In this document: in pieces, positions 17,643-26,362 of the stretch
Numbering within the stretch: the stretch's first letter is position 1
Layout of the letters: every line of letters begins with the position of its first letter
Assembly: GCF_030547005.1 (NCBI RefSeq)
Contig: NZ_JAUOPN010000015.1
Coordinates: 28,406-92,405, forward strand
Reading direction: 5' to 3'
Origin: Maribacter sp. 1_MG-2023
Lineage (GTDB): Bacteria > Bacteroidota > Bacteroidia > Flavobacteriales > Flavobacteriaceae
Length of the DNA: 64,000 nucleotides
Notes under the pieces: model-generated
Databases searched by the model: none
What the model was told of the DNA's origin: nothing
What the model saw: the letters and a program-made list of their open reading frames with translations, nothing else
Position numbers and translations under genes: made by a program

Positions 17643-18455
17643 ATGGCATACCGCAAAAAAAATGGATCTCTGTATAGTATTTTAATTCTTGTCTGTATTG
17701 TTGGTTTTTGGCTGTTTGAAAACTTTTATACTCCCGCAACATATTCTGAAAATGAAGAGGGTGTTATTTCAAATGAGTTTCCAAAAGAATTACTACCGTC
17801 ATCAACAACGGGTGAAATTGTAAATCATGAGTATTTCACCTTGTCTTACAATGAGCCTTATGAGCAAGCCGAATGGGTGGCATATACACTGAGTAAAAGT
17901 CATTTGACCTATGATGATAGAAAGCGCCCCTATTTTATAGAAGATCCATTTGTTTCTTCTAAATCTGCAGATTGGCGAAATTATAAAGGGTCGGGTTATG
18001 ACCGTGGACATTTATTACCAGCTGGTGATCGTAGATTCTCGTTACAGGCATACAATGAGACTTTTTATACGAGTAATATAAGTCCGCAAGACAGAGAGTT
18101 CAATTCAGGTATTTGGAACGACTTAGAGCAGCAAACAAGACGCTGGGCGAAACAGTATGGTACATTATATATATTTACCGGTGGTGTGTTAGAAAGTGGA
18201 TTAGAAGAGATCGGACAAGAAGACGTTGATGTGCCCAATGCTTTTTATAAGATTATTGCACGTAAGAAGGGAGATAAGATCTATACTTTGTCTTTTTTAA
18301 TGCCGAATAAACCCCAATTTACATCTTTGCGCAATTTCGTAGTATCAATTGATGAGATAGAAAAAGAAACTGGAATCGACTTTTTTACCAAACTAACAGA
18401 AAAGCAACAAAGTGCTTTTGAAGGAAGTAAGAATACTACTGGGTGGAAGTTTTAG
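17643..18455 (+). CDS. Exported DNA/RNA non-specific endonuclease (NUC1 type)
   Basis: 270 residues. A single hydrophobic segment (about 10-26) is a signal anchor or uncleaved signal. The beta-beta-alpha-metal nuclease core shows the DRGH motif (YDRGHLLPAGDRR, catalytic His) and the Mg-binding Asn in FYTSNISPQDREFNSGIW. Homologues cut DNA and RNA without sequence preference, for nutrition or defence of the surface. It shares two bases of its stop codon with the convergent rodA. Confidence 0.92.
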   Translation: MAYRKKNGSLYSILILVCIVGFWLFENFYTPATYSENEEGVISNEFPKELLPSSTTGEIVNHEYFTLSYNEPYEQAEWVAYTLSKSHLTYDDRKRPYFIEDPFVSSKSADWRNYKGSGYDRGHLLPAGDRRFSLQAYNETFYTSNISPQDREFNSGIWNDLEQQTRRWAKQYGTLYIFTGGVLESGLEEIGQEDVDVPNAFYKIIARKKGDKIYTLSFLMPNKPQFTSLRNFVVSIDEIEKETGIDFFTKLTEKQQSAFEGSKNTTGWKF

Positions 18456-19735
18456 AAACTCTCCTTTAGTCTGTTCGTATCTAGCCTTAAAAAAATAAAG
18501 AGTAGAATAGTAAAGAATAGGAGTCCGGACCCACCATAACTAAAGAATGGTAGCGGTATGCCAATAGTAGGTAGAATGCCTATTACCATACCTATGTTAA
18601 TGAAATAATGGATTAGTAGAATTGAAATAACCCCGTAACCGTACATTCTGGAAAAGGCATTTTTCTGTCGTTCTGCTAAAGAGATTAACCGTAGGAACAA
18701 TACGGTAAATAGAATAATTACTGTTGCGGTACCTAAGAATCCCCACTCTTCACCAACGGTGCTAAAAATATAATCTGTATGTTGTTCAGGTACAAAATCT
18801 CCTTTTGTACGGGTACCTTCTAAAAATCCTTTTCCGAAGAATCCGCCCGATTCAATTGCTTTTTCAGATTGATAAGTGTTGTATCCAATCGATTTTCTAA
18901 TCTGCTCTAGTTTTTTCGGATCTTTTTCTAATCGTAACCATAGTCCAAAACGATCTCTATGGCGTTGCTCAAACACGTTATTGAAAACGAAATTTACCGA
19001 AAGGGAGAATAGAATTACAGCTACACTAACGAGACTAAGCGGTATTACCGGAATTTTTAATTTTTTACGTTTGGTAGCGAATAAAATTATAATCAATAAT
19101 GCCAAACCAATAATAAGCCAAACGGTGCCGAACATTAAGGTTGTGACAAAAACGAGAATTAAACTCAATATAATTACTAAATAATATAGTGGTAATCCTT
19201 CTCTGAAAATCACGAAAATCATTGCAAAGAATACTAGTGCACTACCGGGATCAGGTTGTGGTATAATTAAAATGGCTGGTACCAGTATAATTAAAAGTGC
19301 ATAAAACTGATCTTTTCTACGTTTAATATCTGTTTGTATATCGCTGAGGTATTTAGCGAGTGCCAGTGCAGTAGCTACTTTTGCAAGTTCAGAAGGTTGT
19401 AAGTTGAAAAAACCAAGGTCGTACCAAGAAGTTGCACCGGCAATAGTTTTACCAAATACAAATAACCCAAGGAGGGATACCATTGATAATAGGTATAGCA
19501 AACTAGAAAAGCGTTCATAGAAATTTACTTCTAAGGCAAGTACCACAACTATAGTGACTAAACTAACCCCGATAAAAAATAACTGCTTTCCGTAAAGTGT
19601 ACTGAAATCAAAGATAGAACTATGCTCGTCAGTAAATGTACTAGAGTAGATATTGATCCAGCCAATAAAAACAAGTGCGAAATAGATGAAAACACTTAGC
19701 CAATCAATTCTTTTTAAGATGCTTCTACCAGACAC
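18452..19735 (-). CDS. rodA: SEDS peptidoglycan glycosyltransferase RodA
   Basis: 427 residues with about ten membrane helices. SEDS-family marks include the ATSWYDLGFFNLQPSELAK segment, PDPGSALVF, FVPEQHTDYIFS near the central catalytic loop, and GIPLPFFSYGGSG near the C-terminus. RodA polymerises glycan strands during side-wall growth together with PBP2. It is the last gene of the shape cluster and overlaps the 3' end of mrdA by 11 bp. Confidence 0.96.
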   Translation of the reverse strand: MSGRSILKRIDWLSVFIYFALVFIGWINIYSSTFTDEHSSIFDFSTLYGKQLFFIGVSLVTIVVVLALEVNFYERFSSLLYLLSMVSLLGLFVFGKTIAGATSWYDLGFFNLQPSELAKVATALALAKYLSDIQTDIKRRKDQFYALLIILVPAILIIPQPDPGSALVFFAMIFVIFREGLPLYYLVIILSLILVFVTTLMFGTVWLIIGLALLIIILFATKRKKLKIPVIPLSLVSVAVILFSLSVNFVFNNVFEQRHRDRFGLWLRLEKDPKKLEQIRKSIGYNTYQSEKAIESGGFFGKGFLEGTRTKGDFVPEQHTDYIFSTVGEEWGFLGTATVIILFTVLFLRLISLAERQKNAFSRMYGYGVISILLIHYFINIGMVIGILPTIGIPLPFFSYGGSGLLFFTILLFIFLRLDTNRLKESF

Positions 19736-21593
19736 GTTCGTTTATTTTAAACTCTTCCCTACTGTAGGGTTTCGCGTATTCTGCTTTTAGTGTTTTTTCT
19801 AGCATTCTCTTTTCAAGGGTCTTTAAGGTAATTTCACCCTTAAGATATTTTTCGATCATAAGAGTAGCTATATGTCCGGCGTATCTCGATCCAAAATATC
19901 CATTTTCAATATATACCGCTATAGCAATTTTAGGGTCATCGACAGGTGCGAATGCTACAAATACCGAGTGATCTGTCAATTGTGTACGCACGCCATCTAT
20001 TTTAGTGAAGTTTTCGGCGGTACCTGTTTTTCCGGCCACTTCAATACCTGGTATTTGCAACCATCTTGCAGTACCACTTACATAAACATCTGCCATACCT
20101 TGAACCACAGGTTCGAAATGTTTAGGGTCGATTGTGGTATGTTTAGCCTCTGTGAATTTTGGTTCGGTGATATCCTTACCTTCAATTTTCTTTAAGATAT
20201 GCGGTGTAAAATAATGTCCTCTATTGGCAATTGCCGCCGTCATATTCGCCAGTTGTACCGGTGTAGCCAATATTTCGCCTTGTCCAATAGCATTAGAGAT
20301 GATATATGAAGAACTCCATCTGTTATCTCCGTACCATTTGTCGTAGTATTCTTTGTTAGGTATGCGTCCTTTTTGTCCGAATGGTAAATCGTAACCTAAA
20401 TAGTCGCCTAGACCAAAGCTTTTCATGTGTTTTTCCCAGACATCCATACCTTCATCAGTAGTTTCAAACTTTTCATATATTTTTCTGAAAGCTCCTGCGA
20501 AGTAAGCATTACATGATTGCGAGATTCCTTTATTCAAACTTCGTAAACCACCACCACAGTGACAACCTCTTTTTTTCTTGCCCACATAAAACCCATGGTA
20601 ACATTGTATGGTCGTATTTACATCTAGAACACCTTCCTGTAAGGCTATTAATGCATTTAGCGTCTTAAATGGCGATCCTGGTGGCTGTTGTGCGTGAATA
20701 GAGCGATCCCAAGTTGGGTTTGCTATAGTATCATTATATAGTTTCGTATAATTTTTAGAACGTTCTCTACCGACTAAAAGAGCAGGGTCGTATGTTGGAC
20801 CTGATATCATGGAAAGGATTTCACCTGTTGCAGGCTCTATAGCTACAATACCGCCTCGTTTACCATTCATCAATAACTCGCCATATTCTTGCAATGCTTT
20901 GTCAATGGTGATGCTTATTTGTTTTCCTTGTTCTGGAAGGGTGTCTATGGTTCCATTTTTATATGGTCCAATATCTCTATTGAATCTATCTTTCTGAATG
21001 TATTGTACGCCTTTTCGACCTCTCAATAAATCTTCGTAGTAACGTTCAACTCCCGTTCTACCTTTCAGTTCGCCTTGAACATAATATTTATTGACTGCTA
21101 AGTCACCTTCGTTTACCTCACTGATATAGCCTAAAACATTTGCCGCACTAGGGGTGTCGTAATAACGTAAAGATCTTTTTTGGATATAGAAGCCCTTATA
21201 CTTACGCATTTTCTCTTGCAGCTTTGCATAATCTTGTTTTGAAAGTTGTGGAACCAATACAGAAGGTAGTCTTGGTGAGTACACTCTTGCTCTTCTAAGT
21301 TTTTCTACGAATTTTTCTTTGTCAATACCTAATAGACCACAAAATTCAAGAGTATCTAAAGGTTGAACTTCTCTAGGAATAACCATGACGTCATAAGCAG
21401 GGTCATTACCAACTAAAAGATGACCGTTTCGATCATAAATGTAGCCTCGTTCAGGATAATCATATATCGCCTTAATTGCCGGGTCCTCTAAAACTTGCTC
21501 CGCAGAAAAGCTAAAAATTTGCAAATAAGATAGCCTTCCCAAAAAGGTAATGGCGATGACAACTATAATTAATGATAAAAGAATTTTTCTCAT
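19725..21593 (-). CDS. mrdA: Penicillin-binding protein 2 (class B transpeptidase)
   Basis: 622 residues: an N-terminal membrane anchor (about 5-25), a PBP dimer domain (about 40-200, with GYIYDRNG and GRTGVERYYE) and the transpeptidase domain. The active-site motifs are all present: SxxK in GSPFKTL, SxN in SQSCNAY, and KTGT in AGKTGTAEN. It cross-links peptidoglycan in the elongasome and partners RodA, whose gene it overlaps. Its start overlaps the mreD stop by 4 bp. Confidence 0.96.
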   Translation of the reverse strand: MRKILLSLIIVVIAITFLGRLSYLQIFSFSAEQVLEDPAIKAIYDYPERGYIYDRNGHLLVGNDPAYDVMVIPREVQPLDTLEFCGLLGIDKEKFVEKLRRARVYSPRLPSVLVPQLSKQDYAKLQEKMRKYKGFYIQKRSLRYYDTPSAANVLGYISEVNEGDLAVNKYYVQGELKGRTGVERYYEDLLRGRKGVQYIQKDRFNRDIGPYKNGTIDTLPEQGKQISITIDKALQEYGELLMNGKRGGIVAIEPATGEILSMISGPTYDPALLVGRERSKNYTKLYNDTIANPTWDRSIHAQQPPGSPFKTLNALIALQEGVLDVNTTIQCYHGFYVGKKKRGCHCGGGLRSLNKGISQSCNAYFAGAFRKIYEKFETTDEGMDVWEKHMKSFGLGDYLGYDLPFGQKGRIPNKEYYDKWYGDNRWSSSYIISNAIGQGEILATPVQLANMTAAIANRGHYFTPHILKKIEGKDITEPKFTEAKHTTIDPKHFEPVVQGMADVYVSGTARWLQIPGIEVAGKTGTAENFTKIDGVRTQLTDHSVFVAFAPVDDPKIAIAVYIENGYFGSRYAGHIATLMIEKYLKGEITLKTLEKRMLEKTLKAEYAKPYSREEFKINERVW

Positions 21594-22099
21594 TCTTTTT
21601 TACTGCTGAATAAAGTACTGAACAATATGCCTAAAATCAACGTAGATACACCCACTGTTAGTGTTTTTTGCAAAATTAACAAGCTGTTAGAAAAGCTGAA
21701 AATTTCTAAAGTGAAGTATACCAAGTGATGTATTATAATCAATAACGCTAAAAACGTAAATTGTTGTGCCTTTGTACTGTTGTTTAACTTAAAACTTTGA
21801 AATTCATAATTGACACCAAAGACAAAACGCATAATGGTTGGTCGAAGATAAGCTATGGTAACGGTAGCTGCTGCGTTTATGGCCAGTGTGTCAGAAAAAA
21901 TATCTACGCAAAGACCTAAGAAAAAGCATAGAATTATAAAGGTAGTTCTATTTTGTTTGATAGGATACCAATACAAGAAAAGAATATAGATTAGCGGATT
22001 TATGTAGCCAAAGAAATTCAGCTTATTGAATACTAGCACCTGTAGTAGCACCAATAAAATAAATCGGAGTACAATTAAAAATGAAGTACTATTAATCAT
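21590..22099 (-). CDS. mreD: Rod shape-determining protein MreD
   Basis: 169 residues, five or six hydrophobic helices, little else. Sequence alone is weakly conserved in this family; the identification rests on the position between mreC and mrdA, with overlapping ends on both sides (8 bp and 4 bp). It is an inner-membrane component of the elongasome. Confidence 0.88.
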   Translation of the reverse strand: MINSTSFLIVLRFILLVLLQVLVFNKLNFFGYINPLIYILFLYWYPIKQNRTTFIILCFFLGLCVDIFSDTLAINAAATVTIAYLRPTIMRFVFGVNYEFQSFKLNNSTKAQQFTFLALLIIIHHLVYFTLEIFSFSNSLLILQKTLTVGVSTLILGILFSTLFSSKKE

Positions 22100-22913
22100 T
22101 GGCTTCTGTTTCTGCTTCTAATTCTAAAACCTCTTTACGGTTCAAATTTCTAATAATATAAATATTGTCAATATTTGTCATATCATAGAAAAGTTCTACA
22201 TCTATAAAATAGAAACTTTTTGAGTTATCTAAATCAAATCTTTTAATCGTACCAATAGGAATGTTTTCTGGGAAGATGCTACTCATGGCTCCCGTAACAA
22301 TAGTGTCACCTATGGTCAATGGTACCAGTCTTGGAATATCGATTAATTGAACAACATTATAATCTGTGGTATTTTCCCAAACTAAAGATCCAAAGTGATT
22401 AGAGTTTTTGATTTTTGCATTTATGTTCGACTTGTCACTTAAAATACTCTGTACGGTAGAAAATTTATCTGATGTATTTTCAACGATTCCTAAAATACCC
22501 TTGTCTGTAATAACACCCATATCTTGTACAATACTGTCATTTCTACCTTTGTTGATAGTGATGTAGTTACGCTGGTCCGCATAACTATTATTGATGACAC
22601 GACCTCTTACCACTTCGTAGTCCACAGAAGTAGAATCTATTAGTGAAGGTGAAAGAACTACATTGTTAAAGAGCTTATCTCTAAGTCTTTTGTTTTCTTC
22701 AACAAGCTTGTTGTTTTCTTCCCTTAAGCCAAAATATGAGGTTACATTATCTGAAAAAGTATAAATACTCCCAGAAATATAGTTGGAGGAATTTAAAAAT
22801 TTAGATTGATGGTACGAGTGCGATTGAAACGTAAAGATGCAGGAAATCAATAACAGAAAAAGGTAAAGTAAAAATATCTTATACCTAATTAGAAAATTTA
22901 TGATCTGTTGCAT
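22092..22913 (-). CDS. mreC: Rod shape-determining protein MreC
   Basis: 273 residues: an N-terminal membrane anchor (about 10-28), a coiled coil (about 58-80, REENNKLVEENKRLRDKL) and the two-barrel MreC domain with GRVINNSY, GIVENTSDKFSTVQSILS and GDTIVTGAMSSIFPENIPIG segments. It links cytoplasmic MreB to periplasmic PBP2. It is separated from mreB by 168 bp of hairpin-rich DNA, unlike the overlapping genes downstream. Confidence 0.95.
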   Translation of the reverse strand: MQQIINFLIRYKIFLLYLFLLLISCIFTFQSHSYHQSKFLNSSNYISGSIYTFSDNVTSYFGLREENNKLVEENKRLRDKLFNNVVLSPSLIDSTSVDYEVVRGRVINNSYADQRNYITINKGRNDSIVQDMGVITDKGILGIVENTSDKFSTVQSILSDKSNINAKIKNSNHFGSLVWENTTDYNVVQLIDIPRLVPLTIGDTIVTGAMSSIFPENIPIGTIKRFDLDNSKSFYFIDVELFYDMTNIDNIYIIRNLNRKEVLELEAETEAND

Positions 22914-22930
22914 TCACCCTTAAATTTTTA

Positions 22931-23084
22931 CTCGATAATCGAGATTTAAACCTGACTGCCGTTAGGCAAGCTACTTCGAGGCTTGCCTCGAAGTTCTATC
23001 AATACTTAATACTAAATAGCTCTTGAAATTTTTTCAAGGTTTTCTGCCATTATTTAAGAAGTTGTTCGCAAAATGAACTTCTTA
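22931..23084 (-). repeat. Cluster of inverted repeats between mreB and mreC
   Basis: Within 154 bp there are five palindromes: CTCGAT-A-ATCGAG (22931-22943), TGCC-GTTA-GGCA (22957-22968), AGGCAAGC/GCTTGCCT (22964-22971 with 22981-22988), CTTCGAGGC/GCCTCGAAG (22974-22993), and TAAGAAGTT/AACTTCTTA (23055-23084), which includes the mreB stop. A weaker CTTGAA/TTCAAG pair lies at 23022-23038. The third and fourth share bases and cannot form together. The last may be a partial mreB terminator, though no long T-run follows. Confidence 0.75.
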
Positions 23085-24110
23085 CTTAATTAATATGCTC
23101 TTGTAGCGTTCTAAATTCTTTAATGCGATTCCTGTACCACGTACTACGGCACGTAATGGGTCTTCTGCAATATAAACTGGTAGGTCGGTCTTTTGAGACA
23201 ATCTTCTATCCAGCCCACGTAACATAGAACCACCACCTGCTAGGTAAATACCAGTATTGTAAATATCGGCAGCTAATTCTGGGGGAGTCTGAGATAATGT
23301 TTCCATAACCGCATCTTCAACACGCAGAATAGATTTATCTAAAGCCTTCGCTATTTCTCTATAAGATATTTGAACTTGCTTTGGTTTACCTGTTAACAAA
23401 TCACGACCCTGTACAGATTTTTCATCTGGTGGCGATTGTAAATCTTCAGTTGCAGAACCTATTTCAATTTTAATTGCTTCAGCTGTACTTTCTCCAACGT
23501 ATAAGTTGTGTTGTGTACGCATATAATAAATGATGTCATTAGTAAATACGTCACCTGCAATCTTTACAGATTTGTCACAAACGATACCGCCTAAAGCAAT
23601 AACTGCAATTTCAGTAGTACCACCACCTATATCAACAATCATGTTACCTTTTGGCTGCATAATATCTAAACCGATACCTATAGCTGCAGCCATTGGTTCG
23701 TGAATTAGATATACTTCCTTACCGTTAACACGTTCAGCAGATTCTTTTACCGCACGCATTTCAACTTCGGTAATACCAGAAGGTATACAGATCACCAAAC
23801 GCAATGCTGGTGGAAACCATTTTTTCTTTAATGCCGGAATGTTCTTGATGAACATCATCAACATCTTTTCAGATGCATCAAAATCGGCAATTACACCATC
23901 TTTCAATGGTCTAATGGTTTTTATGTTCTCATGGGTTTTACCTTGCATCATGTTGGCTTCTTTACCAACTGCAATGATTTTTCCGCTAATTCTATCTCTG
24001 GCAACGATGGATGGGCTATCGACAACTACCTTGTCATTATGAATGATAAGGGTGTTCGCTGTACCTAAATCTATAGCTATTTCCTCGGTCAAGAAATCAA
24101 AAAATCCCAT
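23082..24110 (-). CDS. mreB: Rod shape-determining actin homologue MreB
   Basis: 342 residues, standard size. Actin-fold nucleotide motifs are clear: IDLGTANTLI near 14, IVDIGGGTTEIAVIALGG near 160, and GIYLAGGGSMLRGLD near 285. It forms membrane-associated filaments that steer wall synthesis. It leads the shape cluster, with its own -7 box in the 56 bp gap after purH. Confidence 0.98.
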   Translation of the reverse strand: MGFFDFLTEEIAIDLGTANTLIIHNDKVVVDSPSIVARDRISGKIIAVGKEANMMQGKTHENIKTIRPLKDGVIADFDASEKMLMMFIKNIPALKKKWFPPALRLVICIPSGITEVEMRAVKESAERVNGKEVYLIHEPMAAAIGIGLDIMQPKGNMIVDIGGGTTEIAVIALGGIVCDKSVKIAGDVFTNDIIYYMRTQHNLYVGESTAEAIKIEIGSATEDLQSPPDEKSVQGRDLLTGKPKQVQISYREIAKALDKSILRVEDAVMETLSQTPPELAADIYNTGIYLAGGGSMLRGLDRRLSQKTDLPVYIAEDPLRAVVRGTGIALKNLERYKSILIK

Positions 24111-24152
24111 ATGTGCTGTTTAAATTTTAGATAAAAGGGTGTATTTCATCGA

Positions 24153-24160
24153 CAAAAGTA
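24153..24160 (-). promoter_or_regulatory. -7 box for mreB
   Basis: The minus strand reads TACTTTTG, an exact -7 match 42 bp before the mreB ATG and just after the purH stop. The same TACTTTTG form precedes purH, the GAF gene and the ABC-F gene. A -33 TTG is not evident. Confidence 0.5.
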
Positions 24161-24166
24161 ATGAAA

Positions 24167-25699
24167 TTAATGTTTGAAATGACGTGTGCCTGTCATCACC
24201 ATTGAAATTTTGTGCTCGTTGCAATAATCTACACTTAATTGGTCTTTAATAGATCCGCCAGGTTGAATAACACTAGTAATCCCGGCTTTGTCTGCAATCT
24301 CCACACAATCAGGGAAAGGGAAGAAAGCATCACTTGCCATAACTGAACCTTTTAAGTCGAAATTAAAGGTCTGGGCTTTGTGTATTGCTTGGTTTAAGGC
24401 GTCAACTCTACTTGTTTGTCCAGTGCCACTTGCGCAAAGTTGTTTGTTTTTTGCGATTACAATAGTATTTGACTTCGTGTGCTTACAAAGTTTAGATGCA
24501 AAAATTAAATCTTCTAATTCTTGTTCTGTTGGCTTTGTGTGGGTGGCATTTGTAAGATCGGCAAGCGTATCTGTTTTATGATCTTTTTCTTGAAGAAGCA
24601 TACCGTTTAAACAAGTTCTTACTTGCATCTCTGGCATTTCAACTTCATTCTGGATTAGAATGATTCTATTTTTCTTTCCTTTTAATATCTCAAGCGCCTC
24701 TGCATTATAACTTGGTGCTATAACTACTTCACAGAATAATTTATGAATCTCTTCTGCCGTAGCTTTATCAATTTCTTTGTTGCTAATAAGAACTCCGCCA
24801 AAAGCAGAAACAGGGTCACCGGCTAGAGCGTCAACATAAGCTTGGTGTAAAGTATCTCTTTGCGAAAGTCCGCAGGCATTGTTGTGTTTCAATATTGCGA
24901 AAGTCGGAGCATCATTTTTAAATTCCAACATCAAATTAACTGCAGCATCAACATCTAAAAGGTTGTTGTATGATAATTCTTTACCGTGCAATTTAGAGAA
25001 CATAGCATCAAAATCGCCGAAGAAGAATCCTTTTTGGTGTGGGTTTTCTCCGTAACGTAAAACTTTACCTTGAGTTTCGCTAACTTTTAAAGCAGCGATA
25101 TCATGGTTTTTATTGAAATAGTTAAATATAGCAGTATCGTAATTAGAAGAAACATTAAAAGACTTAGCGGCAAAACGCTTTCTGTCTTCTAAGCTAATGT
25201 TGCCATTATCAGCAGAAACAACGTCAAGAAACTCTGCATAATCTTCCATGGAAGAAACACATGTAACATCTTTAAAGTTTTTTGCTGCAGCACGAATAAG
25301 AGAAATTCCGCCTATATCGATTTTCTCAATGATATCTTGTTCAGAAGCACCACTGGCAACTGTTTTTTCAAAAGGATATAAATCAACAATGACGATATCT
25401 ATTTGTGGAATTTCAAATTCAGCTAATTGGGCAACATCACTTTCGTTGTCCTGTCTGTTTAAAATACCACCAAATACTTTTGGGTGTAAAGTTTTTACTC
25501 TTCCTCCTAGAATAGAAGGGTAGCTGGTTACATCTTCTACAGGAACCACGTCGATTCCTAAATCAGTTATGAATTTTTCGGTTCCTCCGGTGGAGTAAAT
25601 AGTGATTCCTAATTCTTGAAATTTTCTTACTATTGGCTCTAATCCGTCTTTATGAAAAACTGAAATTAAGGCTGAAGACGCTTTTTTTACACTGCTCAT
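24167..25699 (-). CDS. purH: Bifunctional AICAR transformylase / IMP cyclohydrolase
   Basis: 510 residues. The N-terminal MGS-like IMP cyclohydrolase domain (about 1-150, STGGTEKFI, GGRVKTLHPKVFGGIL) is followed by the AICAR formyltransferase domain with the KHNNACG catalytic Lys/His segment and SDAFFPFPD near the end. Together they carry out the last two steps of purine synthesis to IMP. It is a single gene with its own -7 box, directly upstream of mreB. Confidence 0.97.
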   Translation of the reverse strand: MSSVKKASSALISVFHKDGLEPIVRKFQELGITIYSTGGTEKFITDLGIDVVPVEDVTSYPSILGGRVKTLHPKVFGGILNRQDNESDVAQLAEFEIPQIDIVIVDLYPFEKTVASGASEQDIIEKIDIGGISLIRAAAKNFKDVTCVSSMEDYAEFLDVVSADNGNISLEDRKRFAAKSFNVSSNYDTAIFNYFNKNHDIAALKVSETQGKVLRYGENPHQKGFFFGDFDAMFSKLHGKELSYNNLLDVDAAVNLMLEFKNDAPTFAILKHNNACGLSQRDTLHQAYVDALAGDPVSAFGGVLISNKEIDKATAEEIHKLFCEVVIAPSYNAEALEILKGKKNRIILIQNEVEMPEMQVRTCLNGMLLQEKDHKTDTLADLTNATHTKPTEQELEDLIFASKLCKHTKSNTIVIAKNKQLCASGTGQTSRVDALNQAIHKAQTFNFDLKGSVMASDAFFPFPDCVEIADKAGITSVIQPGGSIKDQLSVDYCNEHKISMVMTGTRHFKH

Positions 25700-25731
25700 T
25701 GTATGATGCTTAAATGTTTTTAATAAGCAAG

Positions 25732-25739
25732 CAAAAGTA
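25732..25739 (-). promoter_or_regulatory. -7 box for purH
   Basis: Minus-strand TACTTTTG, exact -7 consensus, 32 bp before the purH ATG. I see no purine riboswitch-like fold in the short leader. Confidence 0.5.
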
Positions 25740-25791
25740 ATTTTTTTGCAGTTATAAAATGAGCTAGTTTATCAACAAAAAGCCTAAAGTT

Positions 25792-26241
25792 TTAAAGAAT
25801 TTTGGCTACTTCAAAATTTACGAATTCTAAAAAGGTCTCATCTGCCTCTGTAAAAGGGTCAGGAGTGTTAGAGTCGATATCTATTTGACCAATGTTTTCG
25901 CCATTTAAAAATAGAGGCACAACTATTTCTGCTTTCACTGTAATGCTACATGCTATGTAGTTGTCTTGAGCCTGTACATCTGGTACAACAAAATTCTCGT
26001 TGCTTTCGGCTACTTGACCACAAATACCTTTTCCGAAGGGTATAATAGTATGATCCGTTGGTGCACCAGCATAAGAACCTAGTTTTAGTTCGCGCTTATC
26101 GCCATTCTTAAAATAAAACCCTACCCAGTCATAATGCGGTACATTAGCTTTTAAAAGCTCGCAGATATCTAGCATTTTAGCATCGGGAGTTTTATTTGAG
26201 TCTATAATAGAACTTACTTGAGGGCGAAGTGCATCGAACAT
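25792..26241 (-). CDS. GAF-fold protein, probable free methionine-(R)-sulfoxide reductase
   Basis: 149 residues forming one GAF domain with no effector domain. The region around GKGICGQVAE and NYIACSITVKAEIVVPLF resembles the fRMsr (YebR/MsrC) family, including the two Cys of the GxCG and IAC motifs. The third family Cys, some ten residues before GxCG, is replaced here (the stretch reads GAPTDHTI). Free methionine-R-sulfoxide reduction is thus likely but the recycling chemistry may differ. No signal peptide. Transcribed alone, with a -7 box just upstream and a terminator downstream. Confidence 0.72.
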   Translation of the reverse strand: MFDALRPQVSSIIDSNKTPDAKMLDICELLKANVPHYDWVGFYFKNGDKRELKLGSYAGAPTDHTIIPFGKGICGQVAESNENFVVPDVQAQDNYIACSITVKAEIVVPLFLNGENIGQIDIDSNTPDPFTEADETFLEFVNFEVAKIL

Positions 26242-26253
26242 AACTTTTTTTTA

Positions 26254-26261
26254 CAAAAGTA
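26254..26261 (-). promoter_or_regulatory. -7 box for the GAF-domain gene
   Basis: Minus-strand TACTTTTG lies 12 bp before the ATG, giving a very short leader. Exact -7 consensus, no clear -33 element. Confidence 0.45.
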
Positions 26262-26306
26262 AGAATTGTTCATATTGGGTAGTGTTATGATAGGTATAAA
26301 AAATAA

Positions 26307-26338
26307 AAAAGAGGATGTTTTTGAAAACATCCTCTTTT
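26307..26338. terminator. Terminator of the unknown lipoprotein gene
   Basis: AAAAGAGGATGTTTT pairs with AAAACATCCTCTTTT around a TG centre, a 15-bp stem with A- and T-rich feet. On the minus strand it follows the lipoprotein stop by 25 bp. Confidence 0.85.
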
Positions 26339-26362
26339 AAACCTAAATATTATAAGTTGAGA

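Noticed and set aside
17643..18455. Endonuclease as part of an anti-phage system
   Set aside because: It is exported and has no restriction, toxin-antitoxin or defence neighbours.
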